In this document: piece by piece, positions 33,670 to 44,243 of the stretch
How the letters are laid out: every line of letters begins with the position of its first letter
Position numbering within the stretch: the first letter of the stretch is position 1
NCBI GenBank assembly: GCA_026419775.2
Contig: JAOPGA020000481.1
Coordinates: 1-64,000, forward strand
DNA length: 64,000 nt
Source of the DNA: Acrasis kona
Lineage: Eukaryota > Heterolobosea > Eutetramitea > Acrasida > Acrasidae
Direction of reading: 5' to 3'
Notes under the pieces: generated by a model
Seen by the model: only the letters and a program-made list of their open reading frames with translations
Told to the model about the DNA's origin: nothing
The model's database searches: none
Translations under genes and position numbers: made by a program

Positions 33670-35168
33670 ATGCAGAAAGGTGGGACACAAGATTATTATG
33701 CGACCCTTGGAGTGCGTACGTAATTATTTGATCAATTCTCTCAATATTATCAGCAAAGGATGCATCAGATGATATGATCAAGAAGGCGTACAGAACTCTC
33801 GCCATGAAATTCCATCCGGACAAGATCAGCCAAGAAAAGGATAAGGCTTTATATGAAGAGAAATTTAGCCAAATAACAGAAGGTAATTTTGAATCGAGCA
33901 CCTAATTATAAAACAATAATAGCCTACGAAGTTCTAAAAGATCAGAAGAAGAGGGATGCTTATGACAGATTTGGAAAAAGTGGTCTGGAAGATAACTTGG
34001 ACGGCGCACATCTCGCACAATTCTTTAATGATGGTTCGTTTGGAAGTGGATTTTTTGACATTTTATTTGGATATAATAGACCAGAAAATCATACATCATT
34101 CGAGACCTCATCTAAAAAAACCGACGATCACATCATTCCCATTGTTGTGTCGTTGGAGGATTTATATAAAGGTTCTCTAAAAAACTTTACAGCCAGAAGA
34201 CGAATTATTTGTCTGTCTTGCAGAGGTACCGGAGCCCTTTCAGAGAGTCACATTTTCTACTGTAAGGCTTGTAAGGTAAAATCATTAATTCTCTGTACAT
34301 TAAACCTTTGCAGGGGAGCGGACGGCGAATCATGAGAAGAACTTTACCCAGGAGTGGAATAGTACAACAATTTACAGCAATTTGCAACGAGTGTGAGGGG
34401 CGTGGTCAACATGTTACTGAAAAATGCAAAGAATGTAGTGGCAGGGGTAAAATTACACAAAATAACCGAATAGATGTTTTTGTGAAACCAGGTGCTTTCG
34501 ATGGACAACAGATTACTTTACAAGGAGAAGGAGATGAGTGGGACAGTCATTCCACAGGAGATGTAATATTTTTAATAAAACAGAATCCTCATGAGGTATA
34601 CACTCGTAGAGGAAACGATTTATACATGAAAAAAACAATTACATTATTGGAGGCATTGACTGGTTTTGAGTTTTTTGTGTCTACTCTAGATTTAAAAAAA
34701 AAGTACAAAGTAGTTGTTGATGAAGTAATACAACCTGGCGAGTGCAGGGGTGTTGCTAACCTTGGGATGCCTCTCTATGATTCTTCTTTGAAAACACTAG
34801 ATGACAAAAAGCACAAATTCGGCAATCTTGTTATTATTTTTAAGGTGGTGTTCCCACAGCATCTCAATAGAGAACTAAAGAACTATTTAAGAGTAATGCT
34901 CGACCCGAAAGTCAGGAATAGTAATGGAAGAATTCCAACATTTAAGCAACTTGAAGAAATTTCGAAGCAGACTGCAAGTGATGAGGGACAGTCTTTAGAC
35001 GATGGTGTAGAGCGAGTGAGATTACTGCCTGGAGATTTTAAAAATCCATTCGGTGATGAGTACGCTGATGTTAGAGATGCCCCTGAGTATAAACAGGACG
35101 CTGAAATTACAAGAGAGACAAGAAAAAAGAAGAAAGGTATTATGAGATCCATGTGTGCACAGCAATAA
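33670..35168 (+). CDS. Type I DnaJ/Hsp40 co-chaperone with CaaX box (DNAJA1/Ydj1-like)
   Basis: Four exons, 33670-33715, 33754-33882, 33923-34275 and 34314-35168 (introns 38-40 nt); 460 aa. J domain (~6-75) with HPDK. A short Gly/Phe-rich segment follows, then a zinc-finger domain with CxxC pairs (CLSCRG, CKACKG, CNECEG, CKECSG), split by intron 3 inside the second repeat, and the two substrate-binding barrels. The C-terminus is CAQQ, a farnesylation-type CaaX box as in Ydj1 (CASQ). It would recruit Hsp70 to clients in the cytosol and at membranes. The C-terminal charged extension is slightly longer than usual. Confidence 0.93.
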
Positions 35169-35255
35169 AATGTATAAAGTTCAGAATGTTTAAAATGCTG
35201 TTCTTGTTTGTAAGTTTATAAATTTAGACGCGTTTTGTAAGTAACATTGTAAGGG

Positions 35256-36363
35256 ATGAAGACAACAAGGGATCAGCTCTTCAAAATGCCGAAGGTAACT
35301 CGCACCTCATTAACTATTACGTAAAACATAGATCGAACTACACGCCCATATTGGTGGTAGTATCAGAGAGTCTACCATTATCGAACTAATCAATAAAAAG
35401 AACAAAGATCCCGAGGCGATCAAACAAATATTAGACTCTTGCAGGATAGATCCCAAACAGTCAAAAGAGGTTGGCAGACGCAACTTGAACGAATGCTTCA
35501 AAATGTTTGAAGTCATTCACGATTTAACAAGCACGGATGTTACTGTGATGACGAGAATTACAAAGGAGACAATTGAGGATTATGCTGATGACAATGTGAT
35601 TTACTTGGAACTTCGTACCACACCAAGAGCCATCGGGCAAAACGGCTCAAAGTACGACTACGTTACTCATGTCATAAAAGGCATTGAAGATTATTACCAA
35701 AGTCATCCCGACAGCCCTATAATCGTGAGGTTGCTTCTTACCATCGATCGTCAAAAATCACTACAAGAGGCGAAAGAGAATATAGAACTAGCACACACCT
35801 ATCCATCAAAATACATTGTTGGTATGGATTTTAGTGGAAATCCCTTCAAAGGACCTTTCTCCAACTTCCAACATTTAATAAAAGAAGCTCGCGAGAAACA
35901 CAAACTTCCATTCTCCATTCACATGGGAGAAGTTCTCAATGACGACGAAGTACTATTAATCATCAGTACCAAACCTGAAAGAGTAGGTCATGCAGTGTGT
36001 TGGCAATCAGAATCAACAAGAGATGAGTTTATAAGGTCGCAGATTCCTCTAGAGGTTTGTTTATCCAGCAATCACTGCACCACAACGAGCAGAGAAGAGG
36101 GAGATCATCCTTTTGCTGAGTATGCCAAAACGACGAACCGATCTGGAATGCACATGTGTTTGAATTGTGACGATAAAGGAATCTTTCAGACCACAACCAC
36201 CGATGAGTACCTGATGGCTGCTGATGACTTTTCATTGTCGGTTGAGGAGTTTTGTGAGATGCAAGCTGACATGGCCAATTATATTTTTGATAAGGAGTCA
36301 ATAGAAGGGGTGAGGAGTCAAATAATAAAGTATCGCGACTCGTTATCTTCTCATGTTTGCTAA
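35256..36363 (+). CDS. Adenosine/AMP-type deaminase (ADAL/MAPDA-like)
   Basis: Two exons, 35256-35294 and 35332-36363 (intron 37 nt); 356 aa. Splicing restores KIELHAHIGGSI, the first metal-binding HxH motif. Further marks are IHMGE (third metal His and catalytic Glu), RVGHA (His/Arg region), VCLSSN and LNCDDKGIF (the terminal metal Asp pair). This is the adenosine deaminase fold with the HAHxxGS variant typical of ADAL/MAPDA, which deaminates N6-methyl-AMP. ADA proper usually reads HVHLDG. Zinc ligands all seem present. ADAL is preferred, but substrate specificity is not proven from sequence. Confidence 0.85.
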
Positions 36364-36640
36364 GCTTAAGAAACTCAATAAAGTATTGTTATTGTTAATA
36401 ATAAAGTGTAGAACTAAAGTAAGGGTTTGTCTCTCATGAGACTTCCTTTCGAGATATGGTGTCAAGGCTTCAGGAAGAAACTGTTTACCGTTAATACTAC
36501 CAAATTTAGAAGTAGGATTACCGTGACAGACCACCCTGCCCTCAAGTCATGGTGCAAAAACGCTGGAGTCCTAATTGGGCGACGAACAATTATCCTGTAT
36601 TTAACAAGTTAAACAGTAATTATCAAACTTCTAAGCTCTG

Positions 36641-39600
36641 ATGGACCCCAACAAGATGCAGGAGCTTCAAGACATGAAGGGGAAGACGTTTAGTGATGAC
36701 TTAATAACCGATACAGGATCAACTCCTTTCACCTTGGGTCCTCCAGCGAGGATAGAAAACCATGAATTACCAGAGAGGAGAGACAGTTTGATGCTCCAAA
36801 CAAATTACCAACACAGAAAGACAAGTTTGCAGATTGCAAGAGAAGACCAAGAAAGGGGTGGCGTACAACAGCCCGGACTTTTACAAGTCGAATTCGAACA
36901 ACCGAAAGAAGAGATTAAAAAGGAACTTGCCATCGACTACCACATTGTCCCTGCTTCAGAACTTTTATCAAGATTAGATTCACATAAGACAAATGGTTTG
37001 TCCGACATTGATGCGGCTGCCAAACTCGCGAAATATGGATCCAATTCGATCGTTAGGAGTAACAGACTCAAGTTATTGTTCAACATTATTTCTTGGGTGT
37101 TTGGTGGGTTTGGTCTCATTTTATGGCCTGCAGCTATACTTTGTTTAATTTCATACGTACCTCTGGGTCTACCGAACCCTTCGCCCATGAATCTCGGTGT
37201 CTTTATCATTTTGCTCTTGGTTATATTTTTATCAGCTGGCTTCCACGCTTATCAAGAATGGCGCAGCACACAAGTCATGAACACCATCACAAGAATGTTA
37301 CCCACGGACACGTTGGTCGTTCGTGGCGGGATAGAAAAAATCGTGCGCGCCATGGCGCTTGTACCCGGCGACATTGTAAAAGTCAAGATCGGCAATCGAG
37401 TGCCCGCTGACATTCGCATCATTCACAATCAAATGCTCAAGGTCGATAATTCAATCTTGACCGGAGAATGCGAGCCAATCACATGTACAGAAGAACACAC
37501 CGACGAGAATTACATGGAGAGCAAGAATTTGATTTTCATGGGATCCAGCATCATAGAAGGAAGTGCCGTCGGAGTAGTGGTCGCCACCGGAATGAATTCA
37601 GTGATGGGCAAGATTACAAAAATGACCGACTCCGGAAGCACGAGCACGCCCATCAAGAGAGAAATCAATTACTTCATGTTAATCATTGCCTTCATGGCGC
37701 TCATCACCGCAGTCACGTGTATATTAGCGTGGGTGTTTTGGTTACGCGTCGATTATCCAAAATACATGGACCTACCCACCATCCTCATCAATCTGATCGG
37801 AGGCATCGTCGCCTTTCTGCCCGATGGTCTGCCCGTCGCCATCGCGCTCACATTTAGCGTCATGGCCAAACGCATGTTCGAAAAGAACGTGTTGGTCAAG
37901 GTGTTGCCCACCGTGGAGACCCTTGGAAGCGTGGACGTGATTGCGAGCGATAAAACAGGCACGCTGACACAAAACAAAATGAGCGTGATGCACGTGGTGA
38001 GTGGATTACGTCGATTGGTACATGACGATGGATGTAGAAGAGTATACGATAATCAAGATGTCGCATTCAACACCATGCTAAAGACGTTGGCCATTTGTAA
38101 CAAGGCATCGTTCGACGACAGCACCATTGGACTGCCCATCAGTCAACGCAAAGTAAACGGAGACGCAAGCGACAGCGGCATCTTACAATTCGTGGAGAAC
38201 TTTACCAACGTACAGGACTTGAGGAACAAACAAGATTTGTTGAGCGAAATTCCATTCAATTCGAAAAACAAATGGATGTTGACGATCAGTGCAAACGTGG
38301 GCAGTGCGCAAGCTGTTATTTACATGAAGGGTGCAGCAGAGATTATCGTGGAGCACTGCAGCACCGTGTTGTTACCGGACGGAAGTAGCCAACCGCTAAC
38401 GTCCGACATTAAGCAAGAATTGGCTTCTCAACAAGAGGACCTTAGTGCCAATGGAGAGCGCGTGTTGGGATGTGCCATGCTCGTGTTGGACGTGGAGGCC
38501 TATCCGGCCAATTCATTCCAATTCGACGTGGACAATATAAACTTTCCCATGGAGAACTTTGTATTCGTCGGCTTGGTCAGCTTGATCGATCCGCCGCGCG
38601 AGGACGTGCCCGAAGCAGTTCGGTTGTGTCGTATCGCGGGTATTCGGGTCATGATGGTGACTGGAGATCATCCAGAGACAGCGAGGGCCATCGCTAGAAT
38701 GGTAAACATTGTGACGCAGGACGAGCGCATCGAAGTGTGCAATAATGAAGTATTGCACGAAGGCAACATGTCAAAGGAGCAGGTTGAATCTAGAAGCATC
38801 GTGATTAGGGGTTCTAGCATACCTGACTTTGATCAAAACACGTGGACCAACGTGCTCAAGCACAAGGAAATTGTGTTTGCGAGAACGACGCCCGAGCACA
38901 AGTTGCGCATCGTTAAAGAGTGTCAAAAGAGAGGTCACTGCGTGGGCGTGACTGGCGATGGCGTCAACGATGCGCCTGCGCTCAAACAAGCCAACGTGGG
39001 CATAGCCATGGGTGGCGGTAGCGATGTGGCCAGAGAGGCTGCTGATTTGGTGCTGACCGATGGTAAATTCTCTTCCATCGTGGACGGCATCAAGAACGGT
39101 CGATTGGTGTTCGATAACATGAAGAAGGTTATCTTGTACCTGTTGCCCGCTGGTAGTTTTAGCGAGTTGGTGCCCATCTTGGCCAATATTTTTATTGGTA
39201 TTCCGCTGCCGCTCAGCGCCTTCCAATGCTTGGTGATTTGTTGTGCCACTGATATCGCCCCTTGCTTGTCCTTGATCTTTGAAGAGGCAGAGGCTGATTT
39301 GATGAACAGAGAGCCGAGGAGCATTACCAAAGAGAAATTGGTGAATGTTCAGCTGCTGTATCATGCTTATTTTGTGACTGGTTTGTTCGAGACCTTTTCT
39401 GCGTTCACCATGTACTTTTACTATTATTATGTTTATGGTGGCATGGCGATGGGCGATTTGTTGTTGGCGTTTGATAAATATACCGATGGTTACAAGGGAA
39501 AGACTCAGAGAGAGTTGACAGAGTTGCAATATACTGCCAGCAGCGTGTTTTTGGTGACTCTTGTGGTTGTTCAGTGGGGTAATTTGATGGCCACTCGAAC

Positions 39601-39868
39601 GAGAAGGTTGTCCTTCTTCCAACAAAATCCCTTCTCAAAGAATACGAAGAATCCTTATTTGATATGGGCCATTGTTATTTCGATGAATATTTGCGTTTGG
39701 GTTACTTACTTGCCATTGTTTAATGATATATTCCAAACGGCTCCTATTCCTGTACAATTCTGGTTCATACCGCTTGGATGGGCTCTGTTATACTTTTGTA
39801 TTGATGAAGTGAGGAAGTTGATATTGAGACAATTCCCATGGAAGTATGCAAGTTATGTATTTTGGTAA
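36641..39868 (+). CDS. P2-type cation ATPase, Na+/K+-ATPase-alpha-like
   Basis: 1,075 aa, a single exon. The N-terminal ~110 residues are cytosolic. The P-type core has LTGECEPIT (actuator TGE), the M4 motif AFLPDGLPVAIAL, the phosphorylation site SDKTGTLTQNKM, TGDHPETA, and the hinge TGDGVNDAPALKQA. Ten membrane segments can be counted. The sequence around the site (VKVLPTVETLGSVDVIASDKTG) and the NGLSDIDAAAKLAKYG start resemble type IIC pumps (Na/K, H/K) more than Ca2+ pumps. M4 carries Asp where IIC pumps have Glu (PEGL), so the ion is uncertain. Third codon positions look more G/C-rich than in neighbours, as in the other giant genes. No beta subunit is seen nearby. Confidence 0.9.
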   Translation: MDPNKMQELQDMKGKTFSDDLITDTGSTPFTLGPPARIENHELPERRDSLMLQTNYQHRKTSLQIAREDQERGGVQQPGLLQVEFEQPKEEIKKELAIDYHIVPASELLSRLDSHKTNGLSDIDAAAKLAKYGSNSIVRSNRLKLLFNIISWVFGGFGLILWPAAILCLISYVPLGLPNPSPMNLGVFIILLLVIFLSAGFHAYQEWRSTQVMNTITRMLPTDTLVVRGGIEKIVRAMALVPGDIVKVKIGNRVPADIRIIHNQMLKVDNSILTGECEPITCTEEHTDENYMESKNLIFMGSSIIEGSAVGVVVATGMNSVMGKITKMTDSGSTSTPIKREINYFMLIIAFMALITAVTCILAWVFWLRVDYPKYMDLPTILINLIGGIVAFLPDGLPVAIALTFSVMAKRMFEKNVLVKVLPTVETLGSVDVIASDKTGTLTQNKMSVMHVVSGLRRLVHDDGCRRVYDNQDVAFNTMLKTLAICNKASFDDSTIGLPISQRKVNGDASDSGILQFVENFTNVQDLRNKQDLLSEIPFNSKNKWMLTISANVGSAQAVIYMKGAAEIIVEHCSTVLLPDGSSQPLTSDIKQELASQQEDLSANGERVLGCAMLVLDVEAYPANSFQFDVDNINFPMENFVFVGLVSLIDPPREDVPEAVRLCRIAGIRVMMVTGDHPETARAIARMVNIVTQDERIEVCNNEVLHEGNMSKEQVESRSIVIRGSSIPDFDQNTWTNVLKHKEIVFARTTPEHKLRIVKECQKRGHCVGVTGDGVNDAPALKQANVGIAMGGGSDVAREAADLVLTDGKFSSIVDGIKNGRLVFDNMKKVILYLLPAGSFSELVPILANIFIGIPLPLSAFQCLVICCATDIAPCLSLIFEEAEADLMNREPRSITKEKLVNVQLLYHAYFVTGLFETFSAFTMYFYYYYVYGGMAMGDLLLAFDKYTDGYKGKTQRELTELQYTASSVFLVTLVVVQWGNLMATRTRRLSFFQQNPFSKNTKNPYLIWAIVISMNICVWVTYLPLFNDIFQTAPIPVQFWFIPLGWALLYFCIDEVRKLILRQFPWKYASYVFW

Positions 39869-39874
39869 AAAAAT

Positions 39875-41407
39875 TTATTTACTTTCCGGAGATGTTGGCA
39901 TTGATTGTCTTCTGTTTTTTTTTGTTCTCGGCGTCAAATCATCCTCTTCCTCGAAATAATCCAACAACTCCTGTCCACCTATGGATTTTGTCCTCCTCTT
40001 GGTGTCTAGGTATATATTGCTGCGTGGTACTCCTGAAAGTCTACTTCCCACAAAGTTTACACCCTCGTGAATTCTTGCAGTGAGTTGCTCTACGATACTG
40101 CTCTGCCTTGTCGCATGTCTTACAGTCTTATTTTTACCACTTCTCAAGTCCTCTTCTGACTTTTCAGCAATTGAGATGTATTCACTATATATTCTCATCA
40201 AAGTAATGGTCAATCCCACGCTCAGAGGACCCTTGAATACACCAGTCCAACCAAATGCATACACACCAAGAATAATACTAACACCTAACACTTGAGGTTG
40301 CTGCTCAGTGTCGCCTTTAAAGAAGGATGTGTATAGTACGCTGTCCAGGATGATTGAACCTAAATGTGCAAGCACAATAACAAGCCAGGAAGTACTCCAC
40401 AAGCCATCGCGTGCAACACAAAACACTGCAGCTGGTGCCCAGACCACCCAAGAAGATATAATTGGCACAATACTCAGAAAACCACTCATAAAAGAGAAAA
40501 CGTAAACAATTTGGAATTCAGAATAATAAAAAGTAAGCCAGGTCACCACGAATTTGCAAAGTGCCAGAGAGCAAGCATAGTTGAACGTGTTCACAACTTT
40601 ACTTGTCACTGAAGCAAATATCTTTTCGCTCTCAGAGTGAGTCAGCGGAGAGTACTGCTTTAACAAATCAGCAAAATACTGATCGTAGCGAACAAAATAA
40701 TATAAGAACATTAGGAACATTAGCAAAGAAAACATTGCGTCGCCAAGAGAGTTGAACAGATCAATAGCAGTTTTAAAAAAATTTGTAAGACCACTTCCGA
40801 ACCAACCCACATTATTGGCAAACCAATTTGCCGCCTCTGCCCCCCAAATATACATATTAGCACGCACGTGACCGATAGAATCGCCACATAACTCTTTTGC
40901 TCTTGATGATATCATGGCTGTTGTGTTCAAATCCATAGAATTACCCATCAGAGCAGAAAAGACTCTTTTGTAATAACGATGATATTGCATCGCGCTCGAT
41001 ACAATGCCATCGCAGTAAGATTGCGTGACATTCCATATATCAGGTGAAGATGATTGTTTACCTGACCATGTAACGTGAGTACCATTCTTAACCAATGGTA
41101 TACTACCAACAGTCGGAGTGACTGTTACATTTTGCATTTTTTGTACAATGTAATCTTTATTTTGATCAACAAATTGCTTTATGAAATGTGTTGCATAGGA
41201 GGATTCATCGTAACAAATTTTTAGAATAATAATAAACAGGAACATTGCAGAGAATGTAACTGCAGATAAAACAAACAATGTGGACATTGTGTCCGTATCT
41301 AAAATTACCGGTAGCAATATGATGGTGGCTGTGAATATCAATGCGAGAATCCAAATAAATCTAGTCTCCACAGCATACGTTGTCCAACCTTTGATTGTTA
41401 AATCCAA
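39875..41407 (-). CDS. AI-2E/TMEM245-family membrane protein (5' end uncertain)
   Basis: At least 510 aa. The open frame begins after an AG acceptor-like TTTGTAG at 41408. No ATG precedes the first membrane segment, so a short first exon probably lies upstream but could not be placed. Two N-terminal hydrophobic segments are followed by a long extracytosolic loop with N-glycosylation sites (NVT, NGT, NTT). The core has about six membrane segments with the AI-2E-type pattern (FKTAIDLFNSLGDAMFSLL, then LSIVPIISSWVVWAPA). A basic cytosolic tail follows. Eukaryotic TMEM245 is the likely relative. It ends 7 nt from the convergent P-type ATPase stop. Confidence 0.72.
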   Translation of the reverse strand: MDLTIKGWTTYAVETRFIWILALIFTATIILLPVILDTDTMSTLFVLSAVTFSAMFLFIIILKICYDESSYATHFIKQFVDQNKDYIVQKMQNVTVTPTVGSIPLVKNGTHVTWSGKQSSSPDIWNVTQSYCDGIVSSAMQYHRYYKRVFSALMGNSMDLNTTAMISSRAKELCGDSIGHVRANMYIWGAEAANWFANNVGWFGSGLTNFFKTAIDLFNSLGDAMFSLLMFLMFLYYFVRYDQYFADLLKQYSPLTHSESEKIFASVTSKVVNTFNYACSLALCKFVVTWLTFYYSEFQIVYVFSFMSGFLSIVPIISSWVVWAPAAVFCVARDGLWSTSWLVIVLAHLGSIILDSVLYTSFFKGDTEQQPQVLGVSIILGVYAFGWTGVFKGPLSVGLTITLMRIYSEYISIAEKSEEDLRSGKNKTVRHATRQSSIVEQLTARIHEGVNFVGSRLSGVPRSNIYLDTKRRTKSIGGQELLDYFEEEDDLTPRTKKNRRQSMPTSPESK

Positions 41408-41625
41408 CTACAAATCACACGTACGTGAAATAAAATATCCCGTTATCCATGCATAGTTACCCCATATCACAAAATGTACAAATAATTTAACTTTGAAGCT
41501 CGTCTTTCGAGAGATGAATGAAAACAAGTGTTTGACTGCCTTCTTTGGTTTCCGCAATATTAATGTGCCAGCAAAAGCCCATGCTCTATGATTCTGCGTG
41601 TAAAATTAAAAAAGGTTCAAACGAA

Positions 41626-41754
41626 TTACATTGCGGATATGTGCGGAATGATAATGTAATAGTTGTACGTAAACACCAACAAGCACAAAGTCGTCAGCAA
41701 CAACCCTCCAATCACTTGAAACGTTGCCGTCCGCGTTCCTTCACTCAGCGGCAT
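41626..41754 (-). CDS. Possible 42-residue single-pass membrane microprotein
   Basis: A short open frame, MPLSEGTRTATFQVIGGLLL to HISAM, has a polar start, one clean hydrophobic segment (about residues 14-32) and a short tail. The final codons GCA-AT are followed by GTAATT, a possible donor, so this could instead be a first exon (an N-terminal piece of the AI-2E-like gene was tested, but the phase does not fit the visible acceptor). It lies between two minus-strand genes. Length makes it uncertain. Confidence 0.35.
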   Translation of the reverse strand: MPLSEGTRTATFQVIGGLLLTTLCLLVFTYNYYIIIPHISAM

Positions 41755-41801
41755 TCTAATTTTGATTTTACAAAACAAACAAACAAAAAATAAAAAATTT
41801 T

Positions 41802-43077
41802 TTAATCCAAGTCCAAATCAATGTTGTTAACAGGCTCTGGCTCATGGGGAGAATTCGAATCGTTAAATTGGTGCGAAGGATCAGTGTACCCAATATGGAG
41901 TGGTTTGTTGGCATCGCCCTTGAACGAATACACAGGGACGTGAGTAGATGTTTTTTGGTTCGAATCAACAAACAACTTTGGTATGAAAACTTGACCCGAC
42001 TCCTTTCTTGCTCTCGCTATTCTACGTTGGTTCTCCTCGATTTCAATCTTGTTCTTTGCAGCTCTGTCCGAATCGCCAGTCTTGATGGCAAAAGTGACGG
42101 GGTGCCAAACTCTTCTCGACTCAATTTCGCTCTGCTGAGTGAGTTCCGGCACAATGTACTTCTCGCGAGTAATTCCAGCGGTGGCATCCAATATAACCGT
42201 CTTGTTCTTCTTGTCGTGTTCTGGTTGAGTCGTAATCTTTCCCGTGAGCTCTCCTGCAACCTTTAATACTTTTGTCTTTTCCTTATAAATGTGACCCTCT
42301 AGTTTGTGGTTGGAGTGGTCAAAGTTGACTTGAGCCTTGTAGCCCGTATTCGCGCAGTAAATGACCAAGTTGCCTCCGTGTTCGACGTGGGCGCTTCCCC
42401 AAAGAATGCCCTTGGCCACAACGTTGGGCCAGGTGATTTCGTAAGCCTCGCCCAACGAGGTGAGCTCGAGGATGTGGTTGCCCTCTACCGCACTGTCGGC
42501 ATAGTTGCCGCGGAATTTGGCCTTGAATTCACCAGTGCTAATGTAACGAATGTTGTTCTGTTCGTTGATAAAGTTCAACGCGGTGATGGGTGGATGATGG
42601 CTGACTTGTTCTACATTGTAAACGGTCGCGCTTCCATCATCGTGTTGGAACTTGCAGTGAAACTCCTCTCCGAGAATTGGATTGTAGGGCTTGATGCCTG
42701 CGAATCCGCTCTGAGGGGTTAGCGTCAGGGTGGCGATGACCCACGCCATAATGTTTACCATTCTCTGCTCGGGGTCTGCTATTTTTGATGCTCTAGTTTA
42801 ATTGGTGTGAGTAAATTGTTACGATCGCTCACATGACGTACTGTATCAAGTTTTTGTTGGGTTGAGTATATACAACTAGAAATTCCAAGAAGGAGATTGG
42901 ACGAATACAGAACATGGGACACATGATCTGGGTCATGTCCATGCCTGGCTTGAGTGATTTGATAAACTGAAATAATATGCTTCCCGAGTCTTTGTTCTCG
43001 CTGCCCTTATCAAAGAAAGTGTTAGGGTCATATATATAAGATTCTTGTGCTAATTGAGCAACGTTTGTGGTGGTCAT
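41802..43077 (-). CDS. Oxysterol-binding protein-related lipid transfer protein
   Basis: Two exons, 43077-42833 and 42792-41802 (intron 40 nt); 411 aa. It contains only the lipid-binding ORD, with no PH or ankyrin domain. The signature EQVSHHPP is intact, along with KPYNPILGEEF and DPEQRMVNIMAWV (restored by splicing). C-terminal to it lies the usual WHPVTFAIKTGD and an Arg/Glu-rich helix. Short ORPs of this kind shuttle sterol and PI4P between membranes at contact sites. The tail from about residue 345 is disordered. Confidence 0.93.
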
Positions 43078-43448
43078 TGTTGTGATCCCGATATGTGCTT
43101 TTTTTTCAATTAAATTTATCTTTAGCAGTTGACCAACATCATTTGATTGGTGTAATTATAATTCTAAAATTACTTTTCTCATTTTGAGCTATGGAAACGA
43201 ACGTCGTGTCGTCGTGTATAGTGTGAAATTTCAATCAAGAAGCGGACTTGTTGTCAACACTTTCATTGTCTTTTATATGAATTTTCATCTATAGTTTGTA
43301 AAACAAACAAATTTAAGCCCATATAACTTTATTTAACCCTGCCAATTTATAGACCGCACAATTTTTAAAGAGAGTAAAGATGTTGTTAGTTGCTCCTAAA
43401 TGTCTAAAAATAACATGATAGTTGATCAAACAAATACAAACAAAAACC
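43078..43448. other. Divergent intergenic region (OSBP / SDR)
   Basis: 371 nt between divergent genes. It is AT-rich with poly-T tracts. It should hold both promoters; no RNA gene or repeat was recognised. Confidence 0.35.
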
Positions 43449-44243
43449 ATGTCGATCAGAAAGACAGCCATAGTAACAGGAGGTAGCTCTGGTATTGGTA
43501 TTGCTAGTGCTATCAGATTTGCACAAAAAGGATATAATGTCGTTATCACTGGTAGAAGACAGGAAAAGTTGGATGAGGCAAAATCAAAGATCGAGGCAGA
43601 GGCGAATGGTGGTCACGTCCTAACTGTACAGGCTGATATGGGAGAAGAAAGTGACGTTAGGAAGTGTTATAATCAAGTAGACGAAAAGTTTGGTAGGCTA
43701 GACGTTATCGTTGCAAACGCCGGAGTTAATGGAACATGGGCCTCCATAGAGCAAATGGAAGTTGACGATTTTGATAGCACAATTAAAACCAACTTGAGGG
43801 GTACGTGGCTAACCATAAAGTTTGGTCTTCCACTAATGAAGGGCAAAGGCATTAAAGGATCCATCATAGTCGTGGCCAGCATCAATGGAACAAGAACATT
43901 CGCCAACACTGGTGCCACAGCATACGCTTCATCCAAAGCAGGACAAATAGCGATCACCAAGATGTTAGCATTAGAGCTTGCCAATCATCAAATCAGAGTC
44001 AATGCAGTGTGCCCAGGTGCCATCGATACTTCTATTGAGGAAAATACAACAAAAGTCGAATTGGATCACATTAGGATTCGTGCGGAATTCCCGGACGGAG
44101 TCGTCCCGCTAACGCCCGATCACAAGTCCGGTAAAAGTGAACAAGTTGCGGATGTTATCTATTTTTTGGCAAGCGACCAAGCAAGTCATGTGACAGGGAC
44201 TGAGATGTTTGTTGACGGCGGAGAGTCACTAATAGCAATTTAA
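43449..44243 (+). CDS. Short-chain dehydrogenase/reductase
   Basis: 264 aa from the ATG at 43449 (accATGTC), intronless. Classical SDR motifs are the cofactor site TGGSSGIG, NAGVN, the catalytic Ser region VVASING and YASSK, then CPGAIDTS and VTGTEMFVDGG near the C-terminus. An Arg-rich turn after beta-2 (TGRR) favours NADP(H). The substrate is unknown; relatives are often annotated as 3-oxoacyl-ACP reductase or glucose dehydrogenase without proof. Its stop codon overlaps the stop of the convergent METTL1 gene. Confidence 0.9.
   Translation: MSIRKTAIVTGGSSGIGIASAIRFAQKGYNVVITGRRQEKLDEAKSKIEAEANGGHVLTVQADMGEESDVRKCYNQVDEKFGRLDVIVANAGVNGTWASIEQMEVDDFDSTIKTNLRGTWLTIKFGLPLMKGKGIKGSIIVVASINGTRTFANTGATAYASSKAGQIAITKMLALELANHQIRVNAVCPGAIDTSIEENTTKVELDHIRIRAEFPDGVVPLTPDHKSGKSEQVADVIYFLASDQASHVTGTEMFVDGGESLIAI

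Noticed and set aside
36437-36612. 58-aa plus-strand frame just before the P-type ATPase
   Set aside because: Basic and hydrophilic, no homology seen, and an equally long frame exists on the other strand. Not enough to call a gene.
38771-39625. 284-aa minus-strand frame opposite the P-type ATPase
   Set aside because: Antisense to a clearly conserved coding exon; His/Gln-rich from codon bias of the real gene.
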